DNA of 64,000 bases, taken from contig NC_053390.1 of assembly GCF_905171765.1 (NCBI RefSeq), positions 583,136,471 through 583,200,470 on the forward strand. The letters run 5' to 3'. Below the pieces are notes generated by a model. It was not told the DNA's origin, ran no database searches, and saw nothing but the letters and a program-made list of their open reading frames with translations. Made by a program: the position numbers and the translations under genes. The DNA is from Bufo bufo. Its lineage: Eukaryota > Chordata > Amphibia > Anura > Bufonidae. Within the stretch, counting starts at the first letter, position 1. Every line of letters starts with the position of its first letter. Shown in pieces: positions 46,272 through 58,659 of the stretch.

Positions 46272-46657
46272 TGGAGGCGGGGGAGGTCCTTGAAGTGGAA
46301 GAATATGGTGGTACCTGAGGATGGGAGGGCCCCGCGGGAGGGGCTGGACTCTCATTGAGGAGCTGGTAGTAACTAATTACGCGTCCATCAGTTGCTGCCT
46401 CCGAGCCGGGTTCAACGGTTGGGGGCAAGATGGAGATGCAGGTGTTCCAGTGTTTATGAAGTTATTGGGGCTTCTAGGACCTCCCTCGTCATTGGTTAAT
46501 TTAAGTTATTATATTATGTATTTATTCAATAAACGGCTGCTGTGGCCGATTAAATCCAAGCAGTGGTGTTGTGTGTTTATTTCTATGGATTAGGTAGGGG
46601 TGGGGGTAAGGTGAAGGTTATTCTGGGGGACTGAACAAATAGCCAATGCCCTCTTCA
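46272..46657 (+). repeat. Ngaro split direct repeat B2
   Basis: Copy of B1 closing the element. It ends AATGCCCTCTTCA, the same end as B1. Confidence 0.9.
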
Positions 46658-47258
46658 TGGACAGCTGTTTGTTAAAAAACAGTGGCTTAAACTGGCCCAG
46701 TTTGCTATGACTAGACTGTCTTGTCCAGTCTCCAGTGTACTGTTAGAGGATTTTCAGCATGATAGGTAGTATCTTCACATCCAAGAAGGCAAAATCGTCC
46801 TGCGCAAGTGTCCAAAGCATTACTTTTTTCAAAATCAATCAGGCACATGGATCCTTGAGAATTTCAACACATATCTGGCCGATGACAAGGAATAGATTTG
46901 TCATTGCTGACAGTGGCCATTCTTAGCTGGCCCAATGATGCAACTGCCAGTGCCTGCCTGTTCATCATGGTCCATACTGTACTGTAGCTGCTGCTGCTAA
47001 TCCCTCTGCTGCCACTACTACTATGCTTAAATGGCTGCACAACTCCTGCCTTGCCCACAATTTTCTGTGCTGTGCTGCTGCTGCTCACAAAAAAACTGAG
47101 AATTTTTCAGATAAACAATCCACAGCTTTTTTTGCTGCTACTATATGTGTATAAACAGACATCTGTCTCTAATAAGGGACAACTTTTTGAATATTTTTTA
47201 TTTTAAAAAGCAACAAATTGTGATTTTAAACACTGTCAACCAAGCATTTTCCCATAGC
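46658..47258. other. No recognisable gene
   Basis: Flank of the Ngaro element. A CTG/CTGCTG-rich stretch at about 46985-47085. The minus-strand serine-rich 74-residue frame there comes from these trinucleotides. Confidence 0.4.
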
Positions 47259-47260
47259 TA

Positions 47261-48909
47261 CAGTCAGGTCCAAAGATATTGGGACATCGACACAATTTTA
47301 ACATTTTTGGTGCTTTACACCACCACAATGTATTTGAAATGAAACAAACAAGATGTGCTTTAACTGCAGACTGCCAGCTTTAATTTGAGGGTATTTACAT
47401 CCAAATCAGGTGAACGGTGTAGGAATTACAACAGTTTGCATATGTGCCTCCCACTTGTTAAGGGACCAAAAGAAGTTGGACAGAATAATAATCATAAATC
47501 AAACTTTCACTTTTTAATACTTGGTTGCAAATCCTTTGCAGTCAATTACAGCCTGAAGTCTGGAACGCATAGACATCACCAGACGCTGGGTTTCATCCCT
47601 GGTGATGATCTGCCAGGCCTCTACTGCAACTGTCTTCAAATTCTGCTTGTTCTTGGGGCATTTTCCCTTCAGTTTTGTCTTTAGCAAATGAAATGCATGC
47701 TCAATTGGATTCAGGTCAGGTGATTGACTTGGCCATTGCATAACATTCCACTTCTTTCCCCTAAAAATCTCTTTGGTTGCTTTTGCAGTATGCTTTGGGT
47801 CATAGTCCATCTGCACTGTGAAGCGCCGTCCAATGAGTTCTGAAGCAGTTGGCTGAATATGAGCAGATAATATTGCCCGAAACACTTCAGAATTCATCCT
47901 GTTGCTTTTGTCAGCAGTCACACCATCAATAAATACAACAGAACCAGTTCCATTGGCAGCCATACATGCCCACGCCATGACACTACCACCACCATGCTTT
48001 ACTGATGAGGTGGTATGCTTAGGATCATGAGCAGTTCCTTTCCTTCTCCATACTCTTCTCTTCCCATCACTCTGGTACAAGTTGATCTTGGTCTCATCTG
48101 TCCATAGGATGTTGTTTCAGAACTGTGAAGGCTTTTTTAGATGTCATTTGGCAAACTCTAATCTGGCCTTCGTTTTTTCGAGGCTCAGCAATGGTTAACA
48201 TCTTGTGGTGAACCCTCTGTATTCACTCTGGTGAAGTCTTCTCTTGATCGTTGACTTTGACACGCATACACCTACCTCCTGGAGAGTGTTCTTGACCTGG
48301 CCAACTGTTGTGAAGGGTGTTTTCTTCACCAGGGAAAGAATTCTTCAGTCATCCACCACAGTTGTTTTCCGTGGTCTTCCGGGTCTTTTGGTGTTGCTGA
48401 GCTCACCGGTGCGTTCCTTCTTTTTAAGAATGTTCCAAACAGTTGTTTTGGCCACGCCTTATGTTTTTGCTATCTCTCTGATGGGTTTGTTGTGCTTTTT
48501 CAGCCTAATGATGGCTTGCTTCACTGATAGTGACAGCTCTTTGGATCTCATCTTGAGAGTTGACAGAAACAGATTCCAAATACAAATAGCACACTTGAAA
48601 TGAACTCTGGACCTTTTATCTGCTCATTGTAATTGGGATAATGAGGGAATAACACACACCTGGCCATGGAACATCTGAGAAGCCAATTGTCCCATTACTT
48701 TTGGTTCCTTAACAAGTGGGAGGCACATTCACAAACTGTTGTAATTCTTACACCGTTCACCTGATTTTGATTTAAATACCCTCAAATTAAAGCTGACAAT
48801 CTGCAGTTAAAGCACATCTTGTTTGTTTCATTTCAAATACATTGTGGTGGTGTAAAGAGCCAAAAATGTTAAAATTGTATCGATGTCCCAATATTTATGG
48901 ACCTGACTG
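47261..48909 (-). mobile_element. Tc1/mariner transposon, second family
   Basis: Inverted ends CAGTCAGGTCCAAAGATATT and its inverse ending CCTGACTG, each flanked by TA (47259-47260, 48910-48911). The inverted repeats are about 180 bases long. The total of 1649 bases is normal for Tc1. One transposase gene is on the minus strand. Confidence 0.92.
47514..48551 (-). pseudogene. Tc1 transposase pseudogene
   Basis: From ATG at 48551 (MRSKELSLSVKQAIIRLKKH, first helix-turn-helix) through a GRPRKTT hinge to the DDE core: WTDETKINLY, VQMDYDPKHT and [15 protein letters not shown]. The usual end CKGFATKY precedes the TAA at 47514. Stops interrupt the N-terminal half, for example in front of NNILWTDE, while the C-terminal 188 codons are open. 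The enzyme cuts and pastes its element at TA. Dead copy. Confidence 0.88.
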
Positions 48910-48915
48910 TATATA

Positions 48916-50133
48916 CACTCACCTAAAGAATTATTAGGAACACCATACTAATACGGTGTTGGACCCCCTTTTGCCTTCAGAACTGCCATAATTCTACGTG
49001 GCATTGATTCAACAAGGTGCTGATAGCATTCTTTAGAAATGTTGGCCCATATTGATAAGATAGCATCTTGCAGTTGATGGAGATTTGAGGGATGCACATC
49101 CAGGGCATGAAGCTCCCGTTCCACCACATCCCAAAGATGCTTTATTGGGTTGAGATCTGGTGACTGTGGGTGCCATTTTAGTACAGTGAACTCATTGTCA
49201 TGTTCAAGAAACCAATTCTAAACGATTCGAGCTTTGTGACATGGTGCATTATCCTGCTGGAAGTAGCCATCAGAGGATGGGTACATGGTGGTCATGAAGG
49301 GATGGACATGGTCAGAAACAATGCTCAGGTAGCCCGCGGCATTTAAACGATGCCCAATTGGCACTAAGGGGCCTAAAGTGTGCCCAGAAAACATCCCCCA
49401 CACCATTACACCACCACCAGCCTGCACAGTGGTAACAAGTCATGATGGATACATGTTCTCATTCTGTTTACGCCAAATTCGGACTCTACCATTTTAATGT
49501 CTCAACATAAAACGAGACTCGTCAGACCAGGCAACATTTTTCCAGTCTTCAACAGTCCAATTTTAGTGAGCTCGTGCAAATTGTAGCCTCTTTTTCCTAT
49601 TTGTAGTGGAGATGAGTGGTACCCGGTGGGGTCTTCTGCTGTTGTAGCCCATCCGCCTCAAGGTTGTGCGTGTTGTGGCTTCACAAATGCTTTGCTGCAT
49701 ACCTCGGTTGTAACGAGTGGTTATTTCAGTCAACGTTGCTCTTCTATCAGCTTGAATCAGTCGGCCCATTCTCCTCTGACCTCTAGCATCCACAAGGCAT
49801 TTTTGCCCACAGGACTGCCGCATACTGGATGTTTTTCCCTTTTCACACCATTCTTTGTAAACCCTAGAAATGGTTGTGCGTGAAAATCCCAGTAACTGAG
49901 CAGATTGTGAAATACTCAGACCGGCCCGTCTGGCACCAACAACCATGCCACGCTCAAAATTGCTTAAATCACCTTTCTTTCCCATTCTGACATTCAGTTT
50001 GGAGTTCAGGAGATTGTCTTGACCAGGACCACACCCCTAAATGCATTGAAGCAACTGCCATGTGATTGGTTGACTAGATAATTGCATTAATGAGAAATAG
50101 AAAAGGTGTTCCTAATAATTCTTTAGGTGAGTG
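48916..50133 (-). mobile_element. Tc1/mariner transposon, third family
   Basis: Ends CACTCACCTAAAGAATTATT and its inverse CTTTAGGTGAGTG, flanked by TA (48914-48915, 50134-50135). The inverted repeats are short, about 30 bases. It lies only six bases from the previous Tc1. Confidence 0.92.
48948..49985 (-). pseudogene. Tc1-like transposase pseudogene (DD34E with E to K)
   Basis: Starts MGKKGDLSNFERGMVVGARR at 49985. The core has WSDESRF, FQQDNAPCHKA and SPDLNPIKHLWD, and it ends KAKGGPTPY with TAG at 48948-48950. The glutamate of the catalytic triad is replaced by lysine in NPIKHLWD. Three or four in-frame stops also break it, including one after RLQFARAH and one after CHKARIV. The whole length is retained, about 345 codons. 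Confidence 0.88.
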
Positions 50134-50135
50134 TA

Positions 50136-52849
50136 TGTCAGTGTAAAAAAAAGAAAAAAAAAACAGTTAGAAAAACAAGAGAGAAAAAATATGAATTCTA
50201 CGAGACCTAAGAGTGTGATATACCAATTTTCAGGCCCATTGTTGCACATTTGAGCATGTTTTTTTTTTTACAAAATATTGTAGAAAATCTACTGAAATGT
50301 GTTAATACACCCAAAGGGTGTGGTCAAATTGCAGATTATTGCCATTATTATTAAAAATCTCAACAAAATGATGTTGGCTTTGCTGCAATTTCACACAAGT
50401 AGTCATTGTTTTGTTGTAAGAAAGCCAATTAACTGTGATTTCACTGTACCATTTGAATAGATCCTAAAAGGGTAGGACAACAATAGAGTATTGCACATGT
50501 GCCATTCAACCTAAGGTCAGCCCTGCCAAAGGGTCATCTTTTACAAAAGGGGTTAACCTGATGAGACGACCCCTTTAACCATGAATTACAACAGTTTTTC
50601 CATGGTTTTGCACATACATCAGTTACACATAAAATATTGTTAGTCTGTGATCATGAGATATACACAGTTCCTACCTCTTATGTGTGCCATAATTATGTTC
50701 TGTGTTTTCGGATATGAATTTTTTATATGTCTGTATATATTTTTTTTAAATCTAAGCAGACTTTGACACACTTGTCCATCATTAATATATTACCAGTAGG
50801 AGGAAGGGCAGCCTTCTCTGAATGTGGCAGATGTCAAAGAGAAGTCAAAAATGAATCAAGTGACTTTATTCCTGCATGACAATGCATACTTTATTAGTAT
50901 TTGCCACATATCTGAACCACATGACTTGCATACATATATGTCAAATAAAGAAATATTTTTTGATTCATACTGTAGGTTATATATATATAATTCATACTGT
51001 AGGTTATATATATATAATTATTTTTCAGAGATCTATTACAGAATGTCTTATGGCTTCCGAGAATCTTGACTAGGCTTTACTTTATTTTGGGCTAAGATTT
51101 AATTTGCAGCCCTAGCCCTATATCTGAATATCCTGACCATGTCAGAGTTGCTACAGATGAGCACATTTCCTAAATTCCGTCTGTGTCCAACTTAGTTGAA
51201 TCTGGTGTCAGATTTGATTTGATTCTAATAAATCCGACCCAAATCGAAAGTGCCCCAATTTAACTGAAAAGTTTTGTGTTACACTCAGGGGTCTCCTGGA
51301 AGTGTATCCAACCCCTTTCAATCTTTTTAACGGGGTTATCCGATTATTTGCAACTGATGACCTATCCTTTGGGCAGCATTAATAATGTCAAAGTGACAGC
51401 AACATATATATCTACGGGTAAATGTATAGTAGCTAGTGCCATTGCACTGTTGGATTTTTTTCAGCTTAAAAAAATGGTCCAAAAACATCTTCTCTGTCTT
51501 CTGAAATGCATACTGGCAGCCGCCATTTTGACCTATTCATGCAGAATGAATTCCAAAAGTTTTGGACTCGCCAAAATCAATTTTTTTTTTAAGTTGTAAC
51601 AAATTTGATTTGTGCTGAATCACTGCCCATGGCACATGCCCTGCCAGCTCAGAATCCTTTCCAGATTCAATTAATATTTTCCTCTATGAGCGAAAAGCAC
51701 ATAGAAAAATTAATTTGCTTTAAACTAGTTGTATATGAAATATGTATTTGATATGTCCAATGAAACACTGACTAAGGTTGATAGCAAAAAAGGATTTCAT
51801 AGTAAAGTGCAATAAAAAAAAAAGATAAAGTTAAATATTTTCAACCTGATATCCGATACACAGGGGTTTAGTGGCATAATAGAGCCCACATATTCTTAAA
51901 ATCAGTCCTTAAGTAAGAAAGGGAGCAGCAAACCAAAGGCAAATGTAAAAATAGGGTCCAAGCCTCAGTAGGCTCAGCTCCAAGAACCTTCCATCTGATA
52001 TATCCAGAGGCAGCACTCCAAAAATGTTCTGAAAAGGTGATAGAGCCAGCAATATTTTGACACCAGCTACCCCAGAATGGTCATTTTGACACGTTTTGTT
52101 GTATAATTATAATGTTATTATTGCATTATCGTGTTGTCAGTCAAAATAATGATGGGCACATCTGTATTTATTTGGAGAAACAACTAATGAGTATCAAAAA
52201 TGCTTAAATAACCATAGCTCTACAATAAGGCAATGAAAGAGGAACTTCCAGTCTATAGACACTTTTGAACAATGGGACATGGTCTAAACCAGTTAAAATT
52301 CCTGATCATTCATTATTTTCCTCCACTAAAATCGGGAGGAGACAAAGAAAAGGTCTGAAAAAACAGGAAGCAGAACAAATTCTACAGCCTAAAGGACTTA
52401 AAAGGAATATATATTTTAAAAATATATATAATCATGCAGTTTTTGTACTGACCACCATGCCTAATGATAGGTCATCATTACTTGTTCGGTGTAGGAAACT
52501 TTTCAGTAGCTATTTTGTTAACACAGGAAGAATTGCAATAACAAGTTACACTTCTGTAGGTAACATCGGATCCACGATTCAAAATAGGTGACATTCAGCT
52601 TATCAGCCCCCTCCTGACCACTGCACAGGTCACAGAGCATGCCTAGAAAACTCTCCCAGAGAAGTCAATGAGGTCCTCTTCTGACCATTGTGTCTATGGC
52701 CCATGTGGGTGCTCTCAAAGAACAGCAAGTTTTGACATATTTTAGGCCTACTGGCCAGTGCAAAAACTTCATGATTTTAGTATTTGTATTTAAATGTAGT
52801 TAGCCAGACCCCTGCTGTATGCATCAGCAAAAACACTGATGCCAGCGCA
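50136..52849. other. No recognisable gene; AT-rich
   Basis: Long stretch without terminal repeats or coding motifs. One small tandem duplication at 50966-51018 (ATTCATACTGTAGGTTATAT twice). Frames up to 108 residues look random. Confidence 0.45.
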
Positions 52850-54996
52850 TTAACCCTTGCACTGCTGCCGTCTGCGCTAACCGCAGCAAGTGTGGTATCC
52901 TGCCAGGTGCGAGATGGCCATCGGGCCCGCGCTGCTAGGGCGGGGACCCGATGGCAGGGAAGCCTTCCTTAGGCATTGCGGCTGTCTTCCGTGTGATCCT
53001 ATGAGATCAAGCCCCCTGGATCTCACAGGCAGGATGCTGTAAGTGTATTACAGTGTGTAATACACTTACAGCCAATGCATTACAATACAGAAGTATTGGA
53101 TAAGGCCCCCAAAAGTTGAAGTCCCAGAGTGGGACAAAAAATAAAGTGAAAAAAAGAAGTTAAAAAAATTACGGTTTACAAAAATGTTTCAAGTAAAAAA
53201 AAGTGTCCTTTTCCCAAAATAAAGTAAAAAAAAATTGTAAAAAAATTGTGAAAAAAAGAAAAGTAGACATATTAGTTATTGCTGTGTCCATATTGACCGT
53301 CTCTATAAAAATATCACATGATCCACCCCGTCAGGTGAATGCCGTAAAAATAAAATAAAAACTGTTTCAAAAAAGCCATTTTCTGGTCGTCTTGCCTCAC
53401 AAAAAGTGTAACATCAAGCGATCAATAAGGCGTATTTAGCCCAAAATGCTACAAATTAAACCATCATCTTATCCCTCAGAAAATGAGCCCCTACCTCATA
53501 CAATCGCCCCAAAAAAAGGGCTCTCAAGACAAAAATAAGATTTTATTCTGTTCAAAAAGGATTTCACTGTGTAAAACTTTACAAAAATAAAAATTATAGA
53601 CATATTGGGTATCACCACGTATGTAACAACCTGCTCTATTAAAATATCACATTATTTGCTCCCTCAGATAAATGCTGTAAAAAAATAAAAGTATGCCAAA
53701 ATAGCAATTTTTTCACCTTGCCTCACAAAAAGTGTAATACCAAGCGATCAAAAAGTCTTATGTACCCCAAAATGGTACCAATGCAAACATCATCTCATCC
53801 TACAAAAAATGAGCCCCCACATAAGACAATCGCTTAAAAAATAAAAACCAGTGGCACCCATAAACCAATCCATCAAAATCTGCGCTGCAAAAGCCATATG
53901 TCCTGTCATGAGCCCCCACAGCAGTTTACCACCACATAATGGGGTGTTGCTGTATTCAGGATAAAATGGGTAACAAATTATGGGGTGCTTTTTCTACTGT
54001 TACCTATTATGAAAATGAAAAATTTGGGGCTAAGGCATAATTTTCTTGGAAGAAATGAAACTTTTCATTTTCATAGCCATGTATTAACAAATTATGTAAA
54101 AGGCTTAGGGGGTCAAAGTGCTCAGTACCCCCTGTAATATATTCTTTAGGGGGTATAGTTTCCAAACTGTTGTAATTTTTTGAGGGGTTTCCACTGAAGG
54201 GGTATGCCATGCTCTCTTTAAATACTGAATGATGCCTAAAAACCATTTTAGAAAAATCTGCCTCCAAAATCCATATGGCGCTCCTTTCCTTCTGACCACT
54301 GCCACGTGCCCATAGAGCACTTTACCGCCACATTTCTGAATCAGAGTAATGTATATTGAGGTTTATTTTGCTGTTAACCCTTGATGTGTTGAAAGAAAAA
54401 AATGATTAACATAAAAAATCTACCAAAAAAGTGAAATTTTGAAATTTCACCTCCATTTTCCTTCAATTTTTGTGGAACACCTCAAGGGTTAACAAAGTTT
54501 GAATAATTTGAGGGGTGTGGTTTCTAAAATGGTATAATTTTTGGATGGTTTCTATTACATAAGCCCATCAGAATCACTTTATAACTGACATGGTGCTTAA
54601 AAAATGGTTTTGTAAATTTCCTTGAAAATGTGCTTTTAAAATTCTATAGTGTAGTGGTTAAGACTCTTGGCTGTAATGTAGAAGGTTGTGAGTTCGAATC
54701 ACAGCAGAAACATTTCAGAAATAGAGGCTAAATTAGATTTAAATACACTGTGTGTCCCCAAGAACTAACTCCATATATGGACAAAGCTATATATGGAGTC
54801 AGAGCAGGGACTCCTAAGCCGAACTAGAGTCCCGACACCCTCTGCTCTTCAGAGCAGCGGGTGATTGGCTTAATGCTTGGGATCTCCCATTGACTTTCAT
54901 TGTGCTTGGGTGCTCGGTAGAGCACCCGAGCATCGGGAAGTGTTCTACTCGGCCTGGGATTTAAGGTGAAAAGTGGCCCAGTACTGAAGGGGTTAA
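52850..54996. mobile_element. TTAA-flanked piggyBac-like non-autonomous element
   Basis: TTAA at 52850-52853 and 54993-54996. Ends CCCTTGCACTGC and GTACTGAAGGGG are imperfect inverted repeats of the CCC/GGG type. The AT-rich interior is related to 37690-40039. A tRNA-like repeat is inserted near the right end (54645-54955). No ORF. Confidence 0.65.
54645..54955 (-). mobile_element. Composite repeat with tRNA-like head and hAT-like end
   Basis: Inverse copy of about 1-374. On the plus strand the tRNA-like part comes first: TAGTGTAGTGGTTAAGACTC as A box, GTGAGTTCGAATCAC as B box. Then come GGCTAAATTAGATTTAAATA, the palindrome CTCCATATATGG and the GAGCACCCGAGCATCG end. The last bases of the hAT-type terminus are missing. 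Confidence 0.6.
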
Positions 54997-55154
54997 ACAA
55001 TAGGTAATTTTCTGTGACATATTCCATTTTACCTGGATTATGCATTACAATTGTTTGTTAAGTAATAGCAGATATTAGAAAAGTAGATATAATAGATGAT
55101 AGAATTTAGACTACTTGCCCAACAGTCTACCTTGATATAACCAGGTCAGCTTAA

Positions 55155-55455
55155 GGGCTCATGGACACAAACGTATTTTCTTTCCCTGTCCGTTCTATTA
55201 TTTTTGCGGACTGTATGCAGAACCATTCATTTCAATGGGTCCGCAAAAAAAAGGAAGGTACTATGTATTCCGTTTCCGTATGTCCGTATTTTCCGTTCCG
55301 CAAAAAAATTGAACATGTCCTATTATTGTCCGCATTGCATTAGGGGCCAGCTGTTCCGTTCTGCAAAATACGGAATGCACACGGATGTCATCTTCATATT
55401 TTGTGGATCCATTTTTTGCAGTCCGCAAAATACATACAGTTGTGTGCATGAGGCC
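55155..55455. mobile_element. PIF/Harbinger-type MITE
   Basis: Ends GGGCTCATGGACACAAACG and TTGTGTGCATGAGGCC, flanked by TAA (55152-55154, 55456-55458). The interior shares GAACATGTCCTATTATTGTC with the MITEs at 25320 and 26170. Confidence 0.75.
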
Positions 55456-55458
55456 TAA

Positions 55459-55857
55459 GAGTTTGGAAGTAGTGAGCATGAATAATTATTTGAATATATT
55501 TAGTGATTAAATCACCTAATTTGGATTTCTCAAAACAAAAGGTTGTATAGTAAAAGATCACAGACACCAGGTACAGTGGAATATGTGGCCAAAAGTATGT
55601 GGAAAGCTGATCATTATACATATACTGTACGAGCATGTTGGATATCCCATTCAAAAGCTATAGGCCTTGAAATAAAATATAATCTCTTTTGAGGCTGAAA
55701 TAGTCTCTACTCTGCTGGTAAAGCTTTCTATGCAACATTACCCTTTCACTGGGAATAAGAGGACTGTCCAAAACCATACTATTATTCCTCCTAAACCGAA
55801 TCTTACAGTAAGCACTATACATTCTGGTGGTAAGGATTTTGCAGCCAAAACATTTCA
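55459..55857. other. No recognisable gene
   Basis: AT-rich sequence between two MITEs; no motif seen on either strand. Confidence 0.4.
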
Positions 55858-56217
55858 TTAAAGGGGTTGTCTGAGAATGGAAACTGAATTCCAGAGGTCA
55901 AGGCAGTGTACAGTAAAAAAAAACTATTCAAAGTGTTCCAGATCCAGCATAGAGATCACATTTTCACCACTTCTAGTCGTTGCTGGACCAGAAGTGTGAC
56001 AACTGACATGCCATCAACATGCAACTAAGGCTCAGTGGTCACATCACTGGTGAGGCCACTGATTATCCAAAGTGCTGATGTGCATGTTGATGGCAAGTGG
56101 CATAGACGGTAGCTCAATACTGGACCTGCGCACTTTGAACAGGTGACTTTTTTTTTACATTGTACACAGTGCCAAGCCCTACTGGATTTAGTTTCCACTC
56201 TTAGACAAACCTTTTAA
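55858..56217. mobile_element. T2-type MITE
   Basis: Ends TTAAAGGGGTTGTCTGAGAA and CTTAGACAAACCTTTTAA, inverted repeats continuing through GGAAACT / AGTTTCC. TTAA at 55858-55861 and 56214-56217. No ORF. Confidence 0.8.
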
Positions 56218-57005
56218 CTAATCTATGGCAAAGTTGACATCCAACCACAGTGCAACATTTAAAATCATGAGCTCTTCTGTAAGACCCATGCTACTACCAT
56301 TGTTTGCCTACGCGATCCCATGTTTTTTTTTTTTTGTGAGTGGGGCTTAGTGGGAAGGTGTGGTTGCCTGCAATACAACACATTTACTATTATTTACATG
56401 TACTATAATTTACGCCAGAATGTAATGCAAATCAATGGCAACTCATAGGTGGCATAGAGTTGCTTTTCTGGAGAACGCACTGCCAGAAAATGCACAGATT
56501 TTTAAAAGGAGCCTACAACACTTTGGTGCATCTTACTCCATTGTACTTAGTAAGAATGGCATGTGAAACATCAGCTTTAAGAAATTCCCCCCATCATTTG
56601 TATAATTAGTCATTAACACAAGAAGCAATTAACTCGGAGCAAGAGGCAGAAAAATAGACTGATTTAGGGATCTTAGAGTTGAATACATAGGTAAAGTAGA
56701 CAGTAATTATTGTGCTTTTAAATAAAATAGCTTTTGCTCCTACTGTAGAATTAGGTTTTGCAATAGTATAAAATGTTTAAAAAAATATGTTCACTCCCAT
56801 TCATATATGATGCTGTTTTTGTGCCACTAACTGGGGTTCATCACAGCTACCAGCAAATTGGCTACCTCAGCCATGTGGGGAGGGTGGATTGTCAAAACAG
56901 GAAGTGGCATGAAAATCACAGTGACTGTTGGTTAATAAAATCAAATCTGAAAGGCCAGTATGAAATATACACTAAACTTTAGAATTTTAGGGGTTAGAAA
57001 TTCCT
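56218..57005. other. No recognisable gene
   Basis: AT-rich; no ORF with a motif, no terminal repeats. Confidence 0.4.
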
Positions 57006-57009
57006 TAAA

Positions 57010-57410
57010 GAGGTTTTCTAGGTTTTTGTAAGATATACAGTATGCTCATTAGTTTATTACCAGTGCATTTTTTGCCTATCTGGACTCTCCTGACCCATAT
57101 TCACCATGTTATCATATCACTCTGGCTGGTTTCCATCCTGTATGTATCACTTTCTGTTGCTAGATCCAACCAAACCCATGATGCACTGCTCTTCTCTGCC
57201 ACAGCTCTAGCACTGCCCCTAACAATGCACAGCTGGTTTATATCTGATCCCACCCAGCTAGACACTCCCCTATCACTGCTGCTCTGACATGTCCATGGAC
57301 ATAACATCACAGGAAATAAGAGCTGCATGGACATGGTCATGTGACCACATCCCAGAATGGAAGATAGGAGCAATAAGAATAAAATAAGTAAATTACAAAA
57401 TGACAGCTAC
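57010..57410. mobile_element. Probable left part of a T2-type MITE
   Basis: Starts TTAAAGAGGTTTTCTAGG, a T2-like end. The inverted partner is not found; the L1-like poly-T begins at about 57411. The LINE may have integrated into the MITE and the other half been lost. Confidence 0.35.
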
Positions 57411-57596
57411 CTTTTTTTTATTTTTATAAACACTTTATTAATCATCCAACATTACACGTTATATAAAAATATCATTACTAACATTTATCATCATATTTTT
57501 TCTTTTAACCCCCCACAACCCCCCCCCCCCCTGCGATGCGTCTTCATCCATTTTTTCTCCGTATTTCTCTGCTTATACAAAATATATTCATATCTC

Positions 57597-58043
57597 TTAG
57601 TAGTGTTCACCAGATTTAACCATGTATTCATAGTGGGACTCTTTCGCAAAAACCAAGAGCATGCTATCAAAAGAAGTACCAAAAACATTATCTTGAATAA
57701 AAGATTTTTTTTTATGTTGCTGACAGCTCACCTTGGTCAGCTCACCCAGTACAGCAGTAAAAGGGATCCGCACCTTCAGTTTTCCCTCAATGTATTTATG
57801 AATAACTCCCCAATAATGTTTCAACTCTGCACAGGACCAAAACATGTGAAGAAAGTCCGCTTCGGGGATATCGCACCTGGGACAGTTAGAGTCTTTCCTA
57901 ATCCCACATCTATTAAGCCAGAAAGGTGTAACATAAAGTCTATGTAGAATATTAAACTGAACCAGCACGTGATTAAAATTATGTGAAACCAATTTTAAAT
58001 TCAGAGTTACCTTCTCCTGGTCATCCAAATAATCATTGGACAC
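57597..58043 (-). pseudogene. L1-like ORF2 C-terminal region
   Basis: A 148-residue open frame with CPRCDIPEADFLHMFWSC and HYWGVI, the zinc-binding-like motif found at the end of L1/Tx1-type ORF2 proteins. Its upstream part (58044-58659) is frame-broken. Confidence 0.7.
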
Positions 58044-58659
58044 TCATTTTTCCAAGTCCTCTAACCAGGAGAGGAAGCACCTCCAAATCGAGTTATTAAT
58101 ACATTTTTATAAAGGTGAGAAATCTTCATCTTCTGGTCCAAATTCCCTATCCACTCATTAAATTGTGTTGAAGTGTGTATTTGAAGCCTATTTTTTTCCT
58201 GTATACTCAAAAGTGCCGATCTTAACTGTAAATACCGAAACCATAATAATTTCTGTGCTTTTTCTCTTTGTGATAATTCTATTAAAAAAAAATAATATCT
58301 CCATTACTTACTACCTGTGTCAAATATATAATATTACTTTTTTTCCAATATTGTTCCTTAGCTAGTGCATCTAAAGTTTTGAAATGCTGATTATACCATA
58401 AAGGAGTGCATCCTAGTGAGCCTTTCACTCCACACCATAGTCTAATAGCCTGCCATGACTTCACAAAAAAATTACTGGCTTATCTAAATTCCCTATCAGA
58501 GCTGGTCAGTTGATCAGACTCCAGAAGGGTAAAAAAATGATCATATGAAGATCTGTTAACTAAGTCCCTACAAAGTGGGCTATCTTTCCATTCACAGAGA
58601 AAACAAAAAACCAATGCTCTAGCTTAAGTCTAACCCGTTTCCTCCCCCAGAGTAGATCA

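Larger units (their letters stand above)
40675..46657 (+). mobile_element. Ngaro-type (DIRS order) tyrosine-recombinase retrotransposon
   Basis: About 6.0 kb with split direct repeats in the order A1 (40675-40881), coding region, B1 (45597-45982), A2 (45984-46196), B2 (46272-46657). This arrangement is diagnostic of Ngaro elements, which circularise and integrate with a tyrosine recombinase and leave no target duplication. The coding order is gag-like, RT-RNase H, recombinase, SGNH-like hydrolase, all on the plus strand. The region is strikingly GC-rich and G-rich on the plus strand, unlike its AT-rich surroundings. A and B pairs are nearly identical, so the copy is fairly young despite several lesions. 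Confidence 0.9.

Noticed and set aside
46864..47088. Serine-rich 74-residue minus-strand frame
   Set aside because: It comes from a CTG-rich trinucleotide stretch.
50136..52849. Host exons in the longest feature-poor stretch
   Set aside because: No open frame has a recognisable domain, and no splice-site pair with coding bias is visible by eye. A homology search would be needed to exclude small exons.
54645..54709. Functional tRNA gene
   Set aside because: A and B boxes are recognisable, but the acceptor stem and arms do not pair, and the segment is repeated with SINE-like flanks.
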